A stretch of 64,000 nucleotides of DNA from Acholoe squamosa (Eukaryota > Annelida > Polychaeta > Phyllodocida > Polynoidae), in assembly GCA_949317995.1 (NCBI GenBank), contig OX439040.1, positions 60,546,089-60,610,088 on the forward strand, read 5' to 3'. Positions 32,351 to 45,067 of the stretch are shown piece after piece (within the stretch, counting starts at the first letter, position 1; each line of letters starts with the position of its first letter). Below the pieces are notes generated by a model. That model made no database searches, was not told the DNA's origin, and was given only the letters and a program-made list of their open reading frames with translations. Position numbers and translations under genes: made by a program.

Positions 32351-33350
32351 AAGAATCATCACAATATCAACTAGTGTCGCCGTAGTACTATTCATTTTAT
32401 TTCTGAGCCAATGCTTCCCTGGAAACAAACATTCCCTTTGTTTCTTTCCTAGCAATGCAATCATAGGCCTATACAGAGGTATTTTGATGATTTTCCAGCA
32501 CCTAAACTCATGTAACAGAAGACTATTAGAGCTGTTAGTCCTTTGGTTTAGACCAATACTTCCAGAGACTGACCAGAATGATGTATTTGTTAACCTTAGC
32601 CAAGATTGAGGTCATATTGTTCAAGGTCAAAGGATAGAAAATCTGGAAAAATAGGTGTATACTGTGACCTTCCAAATGTGTATTTTCCTTACATGTACAT
32701 TATGTACATCAAGTTTGTTGACAGGGAGTGACAATAGGTAACAGGTTATAGAAAATAACCTAGTTAGCAGTGGCTTTTGGATCAAGGTAAAATAAAGAGA
32801 TTCATAAAATATACGTCCATAACTTTGGTTTAAATTTACCTTTTTACACTATTCCCAATCCTAATATATATACTCAATGAGACTGATTCCTTCACGAAGG
32901 TCAAGGTCATGTTTTCCAAATGATTTCCATGATGAGAAACCACTTAAAAATACATTTCTTAGAATTCTCTAAATGAGCACCATTTCAGGTTTTCTAATAG
33001 TATTTTGCCAGTTTTGATGGTTTTTTTCATGCATAAGTGTATTTCAGATGCTGCTTGAAGGCAGCAGTGGCCCTAACAGAGATGATTGATCAGGAAGACA
33101 TTTGTCAGCCTCACCAACAGATTATGCCATCATTGATAGAATTCACTTCAAAAGGACAATTGTTTTGATAAATGTGGATGTTTGTTAGACATACACCTAA
33201 AATAGAAACTTTGTGTTAGAAAAAAAAAACATACCATTTTGTTTGTAAATTCTTGTTGTATCACTAAAGAGGGACGTACAAAAATTTTACCTTTTTACAC
33301 TATTCCAATAGTGTTTGGAGAGGGTCACTCTTTATACTCACGATGTAATG
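32351..33350. other. Non-coding, nothing recognised
   Basis: AT-rich sequence without exon signals. The phrase TTACCTTTTTACACTATTCC appears twice (near 32836 and 33288), a short dispersed repeat. Confidence 0.45.
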
Positions 33351-35130
33351 CCTGATGAGACCAAGTATGGACATCCAAGCCAGGATGGTTCCAATAAGTC
33401 CCAAAGATTTGGTGCTTTTAATTCACCCCAAAATTCATTTTTTAGGGAGTTTTAATATTTGGCTTAGCCTACTTCCTCCTACCAGTCACCATTTGACTGC
33501 CACTCTCTCTGGGAAGGGGTGTGTGAACTCACACACTGTAGCTGGTACCTGGTGACATCTTATGTGTTTCAGCCATAAAGCCTGCCACACTGTGTTTCCC
33601 TCTTGTGTGTCAGCAGTACACCACGGGTTTCCTCAATGCTGGTTTTAGGCAAGCACTAGATTATGTATACAACTGAGTGAAGACATAGGACTGGCATTAG
33701 CAAGTGCAATTCCTGTGCCCCACCAATCGGAGCCATGCTCTGTAATGTTATGGTCACTCAGCCAATCAAGAAGGGACAGCAGGTGACACAGCCATTCTGA
33801 TTGGTCTCCTATCCAAACAGAATGTCTATACAGCCGGCCTGAGGCCGCGCAACAGTCATATGTGGTCCCAACTCACGGTAATTCACTACGCCCCGTCAAA
33901 CAGAAAAAAATACCAGTTGCTATGGAAAACAACGTAGCAGTTACTATGGAAACTCCCTGGACACCCATCTTAATAGGGGGTGGTGATAAATCTACTTTTC
34001 TTTGGGGACAGGCTCAAACTATGTATTTGGACCCAAAAACAAGGGAAATCACAGAAATAATTTTTTTGAACCCCCCAACCCCACACCCCCTCCCCGTAGG
34101 GGGTCTAAAGTTCACCTATATAGTGGAAATACAGCCCAAATTGAGACTTCCAGAATCTTAATCGAGCCTCATTACAAATTCATGAATGTGGTCAGAAGTA
34201 TTTCTTTAGGACCTAAAGAGACTATTAAAAGCCATCTTCTTGTGATGATAAAGGTTTAACCTGTCCTGGAGAGGGGGGTCGGCCTTGATAAAATACCAAT
34301 AAATCAGCTATTTTGGAGGTATTAGGTCAATTACAGTTCAGTTCTTGTTCTGCCATGATACATCAGAATTAAATCAGACTAGGCATTGTAGACTGGAATT
34401 GAGTCTCATAGAACGGGGGGGGGGGGGTTAGGGGGCTCATGTGTCCCCCTAGCCCCCTGAAAATGGACCTTCCTATGACTGAACTAGCAGGTATAGAAAA
34501 TCTGCTCAGGGAGCCTGTCTGTGCTCCCCTAGACCCAATTTCTCCGGCTGTGTTCCCTCCCCTGACCACCCCCTCCAGGTCTGCCCGTGTAGAAGCCCTC
34601 ATTTAAGTGTTTTAGATAGGTTCATTCAGATTTTTTAGCTCCTTTCCATTTGAACAGCATTATGGGATATAAAAAGAACACACATTTTGGATCTTATGAT
34701 TGGAAATTGACCTTTAAGTTAATATCTGGAGACCTTTTTTTTTCTTTTGTGGGTGTTCCAATTATTAAGGTCTACAGAGCTGTTCAAAGTTGCATAGCTC
34801 TTAAGAAGTTGTATTTTTTTAAGGGTAAAATGGGCGATAATCGAAGAAAATAAGCATTTCTCACTACTGATTTATTTTGATTTCATGTGCCAGTGTCTTT
34901 CACCATTAGAGAATCTGAATGATGCATATTTACATACAGGATAACTCTTCCTTTACCTCATTCCCCACAAAGAGGTTTCTCAAAAAAAAAACGAAAAAAA
35001 AAACAGGAAAAAAAACCAGCATAATCTAACCTAGACTGTAGAGATCAAGATGTAATGAACAGCATACTATAGGTATATCAAAGATTTGTCCATAGAATCA
35101 TCAAGCATATCTATAGTGGAAAATGTTCTT
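33351..35130. other. Non-coding, mostly unrecognised
   Basis: Has C- and G-rich runs (34070-34100 and 34417-34429, where the latter is 13 G) that look like ends of decayed transposons. CCAAT-type words (AGCCAATCAAG near 33759 and GATTGGTCTCC near 33799) face each other, but no promoter was established. Confidence 0.4.
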
Positions 35131-35134
35131 TTCT

Positions 35135-35196
35135 GTTGCCATGGTAACCAAATGAACAAACGTTACCATTTTTAGCATCTTTGTTGCCATGGTAAC
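35135..35196. promoter_or_regulatory. Two perfect X-box / RFX palindromes
   Basis: GTTGCCATGGTAAC at 35135-35148 and again at 35183-35196, 48 bp apart centre to centre. The sequence matches the RFX (EF-C type) consensus of two GTTGCC half-sites. Binding is inferred from the motif only. Confidence 0.55.
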
Positions 35197-37088
35197 CGGA
35201 AATACACCTTTTCACCTTATCCCATTAAAGGTGGCTCAAATGAGATTTATCAGGGGCTTAATGTCATCCAAAGAATGTGTCTATATCCAAAAATTATCAG
35301 TATACCCTAAAGTAGCTCTGGGCCAAATTTCATGCTTTCATACCAAAATGCACAATTTTTGTCCAGGATCTACTGGACTATGGTTAACAGTCTACATTCT
35401 ACATTCTCAAATATTTCTACATTCTAGATTCTCAAATATTTCCACAGATATATTACCTTTCTTTGTGGCTCTTTCACATCTAACCAAAAACGAAATAGAG
35501 CTGAGAGAAACACACAATTGTATTTCGAATTGATTTTCTAGAGTTTCCCCATGGCTAGCCTACACAATGTTGTTCTGGTATAACTATGAGATCCTCCCAC
35601 CCAAATAGCTACAATGAATGATATTGTGCTCACGCCTCCTGCTTGCCATATTGACTTTTAGAAGGGAATCCGACCGTTTTCTTATTATTCATTATCTGCT
35701 CATGTAGAAAAGAGTTTGTAAACGATCCCAGAAGTGCCCTGGTGATCTGACTGTTTTAAGCCGAGTGTTTTCGTCTTTTAAATTGCAGGTTATTTTGAGT
35801 TCAGTGATTTGTGTTCGCAGTTTTTACTTAAACAGTCGCCATGGTAATCAACTATTCTTTTTATTTTGGCACTTCACAGCAAGTGATTTCCCTGCGACGG
35901 GATTGTCACAAGATGGAAGGCTGTATGAGGATCCATGGTATTACTCTGCATCCAAATAAGGTCTCTGTTCTGATGCACATAATAAGCCGTTGCTCAAAAA
36001 GTGCATCATGTCAGCAAAGGAGATTAATTCATTTAAATCAAGGCATTATGCTAGCCCTAGAAAGCTCTGTCAGTTTGGTAATTAACAGTATACAATCTGT
36101 GCAGTAATCAGAAATAATATGGTAGGCTTTTCACAGGTAAAGTAGAAATGGTCGTTTTCCACTGTATCCTACAGTGTTTCCCGAACTAACTTATGTATTG
36201 TGATTAATTTACCATTGTTACATAGCCCACAGCCTCTTTGCACAACACTGTTACCACAGGCCACAGAAACTTTCATGTTTATCATATCATCTCCCTCTCG
36301 TTGAACTCAGCGGGCCCCGCCCATTCCGCACCAACTTCCATACATATAAGACATACACCCACTGGACATGCGCAGCAGCAGTAGCTACAAGTGATTTAGT
36401 GGGCGCCGACAGTGGCGCCATCCTGTGGGAGATGGTGGTGTGGTGAACACTTGTCACTATCTCTGGGGGCTTTACACAAGTTGTTGATGATGGTAGCCAG
36501 AGGGTGTCAGTGCTGGTGTCACAGCTGTCTCCCCAGCACAACGCAGCCTCCACTCAACAAATGACTGCAGCTCAGTAAGGCCAAGGGCAATGTGTGTGTT
36601 GGGTTTAATTAAGTTCAGGGTTTAAGTTGCGAGAAGATAAGGTGCTAAGTGAGAAAAACATGTGTTTATCCCTTTAGATAATGTATCAAAACACTCTGTG
36701 TAATTTGTGTCATCGATATGGATGTGGCCCTGACGGTTAGAATGTCAGCACTGCATTTCTGCATCATATCAACTCAGTCTGAGATTGAATATCATTATAT
36801 GTACGAGTGCACTGCCGATGATTGAAATGTTGATACACTGCTAATGTTAGCTCCAGGAAGGAAAATGGACATAGTCTGAGCCCCCTGGGGACACCAGGTT
36901 TTCCAGCGTTGTCATAGCAATGAGTGACGATGGGCGTTGTTTTCCCGAGCAAATGGCTTAAATGTTTTCCGTATATTAAAATTTTCTAACTGCTGATTAG
37001 TCTGTGGGTTTAACTGAGGGAGTGACAACTTATGTACAACCATTACTTTGTTATCATCCTTATCAACAATCCCTCTCTTTGTTTTCAG
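35197..37088. other. Non-coding; possible intron upstream of the 37089 exon
   Basis: No element boundaries were identified. A further X-box-like site GTCGCCATGGTAAT is at 35835-35848. A GC-rich stretch lies at 36300-36560. It ends with a pyrimidine-rich acceptor (CCCTCTCTTTGTTTTCAG). Confidence 0.4.
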
Positions 37089-37181
37089 ATGAACCAGCAC
37101 CCCCTGGGTCGTGTTCAAACATTGGTTACTTCCAGACGTGGGAACGGGTAGACGGAGGTGACACCACCAACTCCATTTTAA
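37089..37181 (+). CDS. Candidate internal host exon, 93 nt, phase 1-1
   Basis: Preceded by a textbook acceptor (CTCTCTTTGTTTTCAG) and followed by a consensus donor (GTAAGTATC). Only one frame is open across it and it would encode about 30 residues, EPAPPGSCSNIGYFQTWERV and onward to DTTNSIL. Both introns would fall in phase 1, a combination common in exons of secreted or extracellular modules. I do not recognise the protein. No neighbouring exon was found in the window, so it would be a lone exon between large introns. The evidence is splice signals plus protein-like composition, so a chance match remains possible. Confidence 0.4.
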
Positions 37182-37632
37182 GTAAGTATCTCATAGAAAT
37201 CCCAGTGTTAAACATTGGCGATAGTAGTACATAGAGATATGGGTTTTACACAGGGGTCAATTTCACAATGGGTAACAATCATCAACAGACCACACTGATG
37301 GAGATGTCCATTCCTTGTACAGAAACGAGACTAAATTTTAGACTTATAATTATATTAGAAGATATAGAATAGTGCCATGGTCTAGTGCGGCCATTTTATA
37401 TTGTAGGTACCATGTGTGCACCTGTAAGGCGAACTTGCATATGAAACATATTTTGGAGTTTGTGGGTTTGTCCAGAAAAATAATCAATAACACCATTTCT
37501 GTCCTACGCAATGAATTTTCAAATTTCACAAAGCTATGTATATGCAGGAGAACTAAATCCTTGCTTATAGGCTGCCACAAGTCTTTTTGAGGGCCACATC
37601 ATCCACCATTGTGAAGTTAAGCCCTCTCTGTC
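37182..37632. other. Non-coding after candidate exon
   Basis: Nothing recognised; plausible intron start. Confidence 0.35.
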
Positions 37633-37836
37633 TGTAAGTAGTATAAAGAAATGTCTGTTTTATGCTGGTGCAAATATGTAAGTAGTAGATAGAAATGTGA
37701 ATTTCCAACGGTACATAGAAGTATATAGAAATGTAAGTAGTAGATAGAAATGTGAATTTCCAACGGGTACATAGAGGTATATAGAAATGTAAGTAGTAGA
37801 TAGAAATGTGAATTTTCGGCGGGTACATAGAAGTTT
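37633..37836. repeat. 55-56 bp tandem repeat, about 3.5 copies
   Basis: Units begin AAGTAGTAGATAGAAATGTG near 37680, 37735 and 37791, with a decayed copy at 37633. They give overlapping minus-strand ORFs with similar peptides (FLSTTYISIY and FYLLLTFLYT types) in three frames, which is a product of the repeat and not evidence of a gene. Confidence 0.8.
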
Positions 37837-37845
37837 TTGTGAATC

Positions 37846-37902
37846 AACATGGTAAAAGGTATGCCCACGCACCCCCTCGCAGGCGTACCTTTTACTATGT
37901 TT
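37846..37902. other. Strong hairpin (20-bp stem, 18 paired, ~17-nt loop)
   Basis: The left arm AACATGGTAAAAGGTATGCC pairs with the right arm GGCGTACCTTTTACTATGTT. Weaker pairing extends outward to about 37838 and 37910. It directly follows the tandem repeat and may be the end of the element that carries it. Confidence 0.65.
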
Positions 37903-37910
37903 ATCCACAT

Positions 37911-40800
37911 ATAGAAATGTTGGTTTCACACTGGTATGTGTAAAGACAGTAAATACACTCATCGGTTTACATTGGCAGATATCAAGGCATCATGTAGAAT
38001 ATTATAAATGTAGGCCTTATGTCAATTCAGATATGAGGACCTTAGAATGCATTATTGCCAATATGTTTTGGGTATCACGGTTTATGGTTTGATATCAACA
38101 TAACATTCCATGGTCTACATAGTATTATATGCTTTTCCTGATTTGTGTTGCCATGGTAACGTGATTTTCATTCTAATTAAAGCGGAGGGCTCACAAGGAT
38201 TATTATTGTTAAAACAGAATGAAAATAGCTATTGTAGATAAAAGCTATGAGGACAATCTATGCTACTTTAGCTAAACAGTATAGCTATTCTACTCATGAC
38301 TATAATAATCCCTGTATAAATTGAACATAGAGCTGATTGGGTTTTGGGATAGGGTGATATTCATCCATTTCTTCAAAGCTCAGCAATACACCACTAAGAT
38401 GATTATTAAGTTTTAAAGATGATTTCTTTGTGCGGAGGACCCTTTCTCCTCCACATCTTGCCTAACCCAAGTCTTCTGTATCCCACAAGAGGGCAATTGC
38501 CCAATAACTAGTGGTATTGCATAACCGCCATTGCATAGAGAGCAAACAAGCTAAGGTAATTTCCCTCGGGAACTGTCCCCAAACAATCAATATTGTGCTT
38601 ACTACTCAGCCAAGTAAAGATGTAGGAGACATGTTGATGACGAGAATAACAACTCCAATCATTGTGGCTAGGATTATGAATATAGCCTTGAAGGATGATG
38701 ATTTAGACAAATCTACGACTCTATCAACTTTAGATATCATAGTATCTAGCAATAATATCACTGGCCAAACTTTATGTGAAATACAGTGCTTGGAGTTGCT
38801 GCTATCAATAATTGGTCCATTTCTATACTAATCAGCGCAAGAGTACACCAGCAGACATGCCCACAAGTGATGATCATCTTCATCATCTTTGAAACAGGGG
38901 AAATACTGTTTTATATCATGGCTATGTGAGATTGTTCATTAGCCAGCAGCTAATGGGTCCTTGATTGCAATTAGCGGTACTGTCTGACAACCTAGATGCT
39001 GGCACCAGGCAAGACGACCTTCACTGGAAGGCCTAATTGCCAAGTTCTCTCTGTTCCCTCTACACATCAGTTACAGTTATGAAAACCCTCACTACCCAGA
39101 CAGTAAATGTTGCAATTTCAATATTTTTGTGATTTGGCACCGTTTGAGGCTTCGCACAATACGCTGTTAGTATCGATTGAGAGCAAGAACAAAGAAGTTC
39201 CCCAAGGACAGTGAAGTTCCTCACTGAAAAGACTATGAGTCTGATGTGGAAGCTGCAGCTGGATCATTTGATAAAGCACCATTTGGAGATAATGTGGTAA
39301 GCAAAGGCTTATGGCGTATCCATGGTTGTCACATGGGTCTTGAGTGCTATTCTCATTGGCCGGGATTGGCTGTTGTTACTAGCCTCCTTACGTTTCCAAG
39401 CTTTCTCACAATTTATAAATCCTCTTATGGTTCTTCTGTCACACCCCTAGGCTCAGGCCTTCAGACTTGTCTCGAGAAGGTCCTCAGCATTTTCCATTTC
39501 ATCATGTCTACGTGTTGCCCTGCCAGGCCTACTTGACATTTAACACACAGATAAGTCTAGCCCTTCATAAAACGGTATCGCACAGAGATGGTCCTCCATA
39601 ATTGGGAAGTATTACCATTTTAAAGCATAAGGTTACTAATGAAAGCAATGTCATAATATTTCATCTTAGGCTGATACCCCAAGAACCATAGTGTGTGACA
39701 GTGAGCATCTGGGAACCAGCATCATTTTAGTGACAGATGCCTCAGTTTGGTCAGACATTCACAAGTGGGTGGGATCCTCTGCTGTGCTTTCAGCTCATCC
39801 TATTGCCGTGCTGGTGAATAGTGAAGGGAAAGTTCCAACTAATTGGATCTTCTGCTGCAATAACTTGTGCCAATGGTACTGGGTAAGGCTGTGTCTGCAG
39901 TAATGTGAATGAACTGAATTCACTGAACATGATTCTGAATGTTTGCATATGACTAAAACTATGTAAAAAGAAAAAGAAAACATGTAACAGCAGCAGTAAA
40001 TCTCTAGCCTTGGAGCAGCAGCATTAAGAGGGCAATAGACTGCCAGTCCCAACATAGGGTAATTTCCCAGTGGGAAAGGCCTGCTTGTGCCCTTAATTAA
40101 CAGTAATTGGGCTAACAATTAGTGTGAAGTGAGGCAGTAAATCCACTATGGAGTTGGCATCATGTTACAGCACTGTTTCACCCACCATGTTCTAATACAC
40201 AGCCCCCACACTCCCCGTCGTCTATCCTCAGCTCTCCTGGATACATCCATGAGGGGTTTCTGTTCGTGGGCATGGAAGGACAGGTTATTTTGAACCCAGT
40301 GAGGTAGATTTTACTCTCACTATTCACATAAATCTCGGTAAGTAATTTCCCTTTTGCCACAACTTTAATTGTGGTAGTATAAACCTGCTTCAGTTATATG
40401 TTATCCTGTGGAAAACATCTACCTTGATGAATGGGTCGTGGTAGGAAGTCTGTGAAGCAGGGTGCACTGGTGCAGATGACAGGTAGTATGGCAGTGTGGG
40501 AAGAGATGGAAGGGGTCCCCAGGGAAGACCAGAGTGATAGGCCTATATGCTATTAATATGGACTAGGGGCAGTATTGGCCCTCTCACCCTTGTATCATAC
40601 TGCACTTTAACCCCTTCCACGCCATAGCCATAAAGCAGGATTTGCACGCAAATCCCATAGAGTTACAGAAATCCAGGGGTAAAAGAGTTAATAGTTTCCA
40701 TGTAGTATCCCCAGTAAGCTTGCTAAATGGGGTAAAGTGTTAAAGTCATCTAGTATATAAAAATGATGTTAAACCAAGCCGGCCCCATTATGTCATGGGG
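37911..40800. other. Non-coding, nothing firmly recognised
   Basis: Includes a perfect X-box GTTGCCATGGTAAC at 38147-38160. The ORF at 39246-39536 and those near 39691 and 40178 have no family resemblance, and no good acceptor precedes them. Confidence 0.4.
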
Positions 40801-41817
40801 GTTGGTATTGGGGGTTGTGTGGGCTATGTGGAGGTTGTCAGCAGGGATGAGCGAGTAGAGCCAGCTGTGTGAACTCATAGTGTCTTATCTCAGTCCCACA
40901 CTATCCCAATACTCCATCAACCCTTCAGTGGGACAAGTTGTACAATAGCTTTAGCGAACTCATACAGTAAGCATCAGCTCTGGGACTGAAGCCTTGGTCT
41001 CTCCCCTACCTTTCAAAAGCCCCTGTGTAACTATGTCCTCTTGATGACATAATGCATGGGTGCAGCACTGTTGAGCAACTAGCCAGAATTGAATTCACTG
41101 CATTCCTCTATACCGAGTAGAAAGGGCTAAGAGATTATTGCTGATATTGCACCCAATAAGGTTCTTAGTGCAGAAGTACTAGGAAACTAATGATTACACT
41201 ATCTTTTAGCACAATCAATGTGTTTCATGATCAGCTTGATAGTGCCATTATTTAAATGGGACAACACTGGATCGAAGCTGGTGAACTAGTAGTCTGCTAA
41301 CTCTATAAACCAGACTGCACTTATTACCATGACCAGACAGACCTGGGCACCAAGATCGGCCACACCCACTGCCCACACAAATAGGCCTCTGAGGCACCAC
41401 ACTCCCTATTATCATTGCTAATACCTACAGACCTAGACTGATGAAAATGTAGAGGCCATACTTATCTGGGACTAGCCTGGATGGAAATTTACATAATCAT
41501 AATGGGTAGGTCATGAAAGATATATATAGCTATTCTGTACATACAGTTGCCTCTCCTAGCTAGGTGTAAGCATACATGTATGTGTGTATTCTATATACGG
41601 TATATATAATACAGGAGGTTCCTTCCATTCACATTTAAGATCCTTTTAGTCAGCTCTTTCCAAATACCAATTTCAAGGGGAAATGGATATTTAACAGATG
41701 TATACTTAGTTTTGTTTTATGGAAGGGGATAAGAAGTGCATGCAATATTATTATAATGTAAGAGAAGTGTTTTACTGCTTTACTGTACCGCCATCTGGGG
41801 CTTTACTGTAGAAACTA

Positions 41818-43352
41818 CCCAGCAAATTGTCGTTATCTGATTGGTAATCAATGGTGACTCCTTTCTGAGTGATAACTCACTGCGTCATCTTTCGCCACTC
41901 TGTGTCAGTCTCACATGGCATGGCGATTTATCACAACAGTCGCCAACATGATCTCACTCACTGTGTGAGTATGTGCCACCCCTTGTCATCCCTCACAAAG
42001 CATGGTGACTTATCACCACCATCGCCAACATGGATCTAACTCACTGCGTGAGTATGTGCCACTGCCTGTCAACTCTCAGTCAGAATGGCAACTTTTCACC
42101 TGCATTGCCACATGGTTCTCACTCACTGTGTGAGTGTGTATCACTCCTAGTTAATCTTCTCTCAAAATGGCGACTTATCACCACCATTGCCAACATTGGT
42201 CTCACTCAATACGTGAATTTGTGTCACTCCAAGTCAATGCTCTCTGAGGATTGCATCATCTGTCACTCACTCACTCACAGTGGCAACTTATCACCACAAT
42301 TGCCAAAGTTGTTGAGACAGCACCACTGTTCAACATGTAGCCTATCTAGGAAGTGTGGGCATGAAGTAAATGTCCCATACATATCAAATGTGCTTTGTTT
42401 CACACTGATTTCCATGTAATACTTCAGAGTTGAATCAAACAAGATTATATAGAGAGAATATCAATTGAATTTAGATTGAGGTATCTCTAAAATGAAAGCA
42501 ACTATCCATAAATACCTTTTCTCTGGTTACAGGGAAAATACATAGGGAAATATCAACATGAACACCTTGTCTGTGGTTAGAGGGAAGATACATATGGCAA
42601 TACCTTCTCTGGCAAAACATACTTTGATATGGCAGATGTGAGGCTGCATGATTACCAATGTCGATGATCATGAGCTTTTCATCTAACAAGGTGAGTGATC
42701 ACCAGCGTCGCCATCACTGGTAAGTCTGAATGATCACCACTCTCGCCATCCATGGTGAACCTGCGCTATGACGTGGTGTGCGTTTCATCTAGCGAGGTGA
42801 GTGATCAACCGCCTTGCCATCCCTGGTGAGTGTGAGTCATCACGATCCTCGCCAACCGTGGTGAGCGTGCGCTATGGCATGGTGTGCGTTTCATCTAGCG
42901 AGGTGAGTGATCACTCGTGTCGCCATCCCTGGTGAGTGTGGGTTCTGTGGTGAACCTATGCTATCATGAGGTACGCGTTTTATGTGCATTATGATGTGGT
43001 GTGCGTCTCATCTAGCGAAGTGAGTGATCACTCATGTCGCCATCCCTGGTGAGGATGAGTGATCACTCATGTCGCCATCCCAGGTGAGGATGAGTGATCA
43101 CGATCCTCGCCATCCCTGGTGAACATGTGCTATGACGAGGTGCGTGTTTCATCTAGCGAGGTGAGTGATCACCCACGTCGCCATCCCTGGTGAGTCTGAG
43201 TGATCACCATCCTCGCCATCTGAGGGGAGGCCATGTGATCACCACCATTGCTATTCCTGGTGATCTTGTGCTATAGCGACGTCGTGTTCCATCTAGCGAC
43301 ATGTGTGAGCCACTTCACACAGGTTGACGAGGAGTCACGACAATTTGCTGGG
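41818..43352 (+). mobile_element. Large CCCAGCAAATTG-family element with internal satellite arrays (1535 bp)
   Basis: Ends CCCAGCAAATTG and CAATTTGCTGGG are flanked by TA on both sides. About 110 bp at each end matches the 222-bp element at 1829-2050. The interior has two different tandem arrays. One of ~83-bp units (about 41930-42310) is built on GGCGACTTATCACCACCA and CTCACTCACTGTGTGAG. The other has irregular 100-140 bp units (about 42665-43300) built on CATCTAGCGAGGTGAGTGAT and TCGCCATCCCTGGTGAG. The GT-rich donor-like words inside (GGTGAGTG) are repeat-derived. No transposase. Confidence 0.8.
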
Positions 43353-44165
43353 TATAATGCCTCATTACATTACAATTACGTTGGTTCACTGTTCAGTTTT
43401 ATGGGGATGCTAGGTAGATTCAACAATTATTTCTCAGAGTGCATCACCTTAGAATGGCCTAAACAAGACGGCATTTTACAAGGCATCAAATTGACTTAAA
43501 AATAGTGAATATTAGCTATCCTATTGCAAGCTAAATGTACATACAAGATGAAGACCATCTAGTAGTCTAGTAGTGTGATAGCCTATAAAACGCAGGTTCA
43601 ATCTGGGCAACCAAATTCGGCAATAGTTGCCTGTGGAAGCTGGCCTCTTCATCTTTTCTGAAACTGAACAAATTGGACTGTTTCAGGAGATCAATTGAAT
43701 TCCTTGAAACCTTAACACCGCGTAATAACTCAAAGTGAATCTTTAACTCAATTTATGTTATTCAAAATGGAAGCGTTTATAATTAAGCAACTAATTGGAG
43801 ACATCAATGCTAAGAAATTATAGGTTGTCATGACAAGGGATCTTCAGATATAAGCAATGTGTGTTTGTCATTTGATGATTTTCGGCTGTGTATCAAATAC
43901 GTTTTTCAAGAAAGCTGGAGGTCATTTCCTAAGTTACTACGAATACACACGGCTGTACAACTCACCAACTGTGAATGTCAATGCTATTCCTGTGATCATT
44001 TGACCAAATGTGACATGCATCTAGGGGGGAGGATTTCTAGTTCTGCATTTGGCCACCAGGGGGCAGTGTATGAGTAAAACAGTGAAAAATATACCAAAAA
44101 TAGAGGGGAATTCAGCAGTTTGCTTCAATTTATTAAATGCAAAATGAAATGCAAAAGAAGCATAT

Positions 44166-44223
44166 ATTGCCATGGTAACATAGAAAATTGGTATATATGG
44201 CAATTTCTGGTTGCCATGGAAAC
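44166..44223. promoter_or_regulatory. Two X-box-like palindromes
   Basis: ATTGCCATGGTAAC at 44166-44179 and GTTGCCATGGAAAC at 44210-44223, in the same spacing style (44 bp apart) as the pair at 35135-35196. Confidence 0.45.
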
Positions 44224-44244
44224 CACTAAATTATTCTAAATCGT

Positions 44245-44420
44245 GCCTCAGTGGCGGATCCAGGATCTGGAAAGGGAGGGGCCACGGCCCTAAAGGAGGG
44301 GGCACACCCCCTATTTTTTTTTAGCAAATTTTGGGGTCCAAAATATCTAATTAAACTCTTAAGTACTGGGAAAAAGGGGAGTGCGCGCCCCCTCTACATT
44401 CGCCACAGTGCTTTTTGCCA
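44245..44420 (+). mobile_element. Fragment of a GGCGGATCC-headed repeat
   Basis: The sequence CAGTGGCGGATCCAGGATCT is followed by alternating G-rich and C-rich runs and GGCACACCCCC. The same head (CACGGATCCAGGGGGGG, GGCACACCCGGCGCGGGCCC) appears at 61419-61465 and 63761-63805. The right end was not defined. Confidence 0.5.
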
Positions 44421-45033
44421 CAACTTTGACGGATATTTACATAAGGAACTCAGAACCGAAAACGGACCTAGAAATTTCCCTCTAGCACTAAGTACTCAGA
44501 GCACACACCAACCTAGGTTTGACAAGCAATTACAAGCAACTTCCTGGAATATTTTAGCTAAAGATACTTCCTTTTAAAGCCTGTCACTTAAACTTTAAAA
44601 AGCCTTTTCCCCTTGGATGCATGTTTTCTCCCATCTGCTCACAAATGGACAAAATGGATCATGTGGTCATAGTCTGTTGAGAAATATCCCCCAGTCGTCA
44701 TGTAACACCATTGAGTTCTTTCAATGGCCCTTTATGCCATGGCGAATATCGACGACACTATAGATTAGTACTACTTACGCCGTATTCAATGGGGGGGTGG
44801 AATACGATCCTCGCATATTCCGCGGCGCCATTTTGAAATTTATACAGAGTTAACTAGTTTCGTATTTAGGTATGGTTATAACAAGTTTTACGCAAAAATG
44901 AAGGATTGAACTAGTTAAATGATATGTTATGAATTGTTTAAGGTATATCCATGTATTAGCACCTGGTTAAAAAAGAAGATATTGTCCTGCGCAAGGAACA
45001 TTTCTATCGAAACTAAAAGTAGCGGCTAGCTCC

Positions 45034-45067
45034 GTATCACGTGACCTCCTTCGTCGAGCAAGGTATC
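45034..45067 (+). promoter_or_regulatory. Candidate core promoter: CACGTGAC E-box upstream of ATGGCGG
   Basis: TATCACGTGACCTCCTTCGT lies ~30 bp before an ATGGCGGATG start. CACGTGAC (USF-type) plus a YY1-like ATGGCGG near the start is a common housekeeping-promoter arrangement in animals. The upstream GCGCCATTTTGAA (44825) is a second YY1-like word. Inferred from motifs only. Confidence 0.3.

Noticed and set aside
37565..37962. Minus-strand ORFs with repeated STTYISIY-type peptides
   Set aside because: Three frames give similar peptides because the 55-56 bp unit shifts frame each repeat; this is a tandem-repeat artefact.
39240..39296. Exon ending at a GTAAGC donor
   Set aside because: No pyrimidine-rich acceptor precedes it and the peptide is not distinctive.
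42690..43300. Multiple GGTGAGTG words as real splice donors
   Set aside because: They are part of the tandem units inside the CCCAGCAAATTG-family element.
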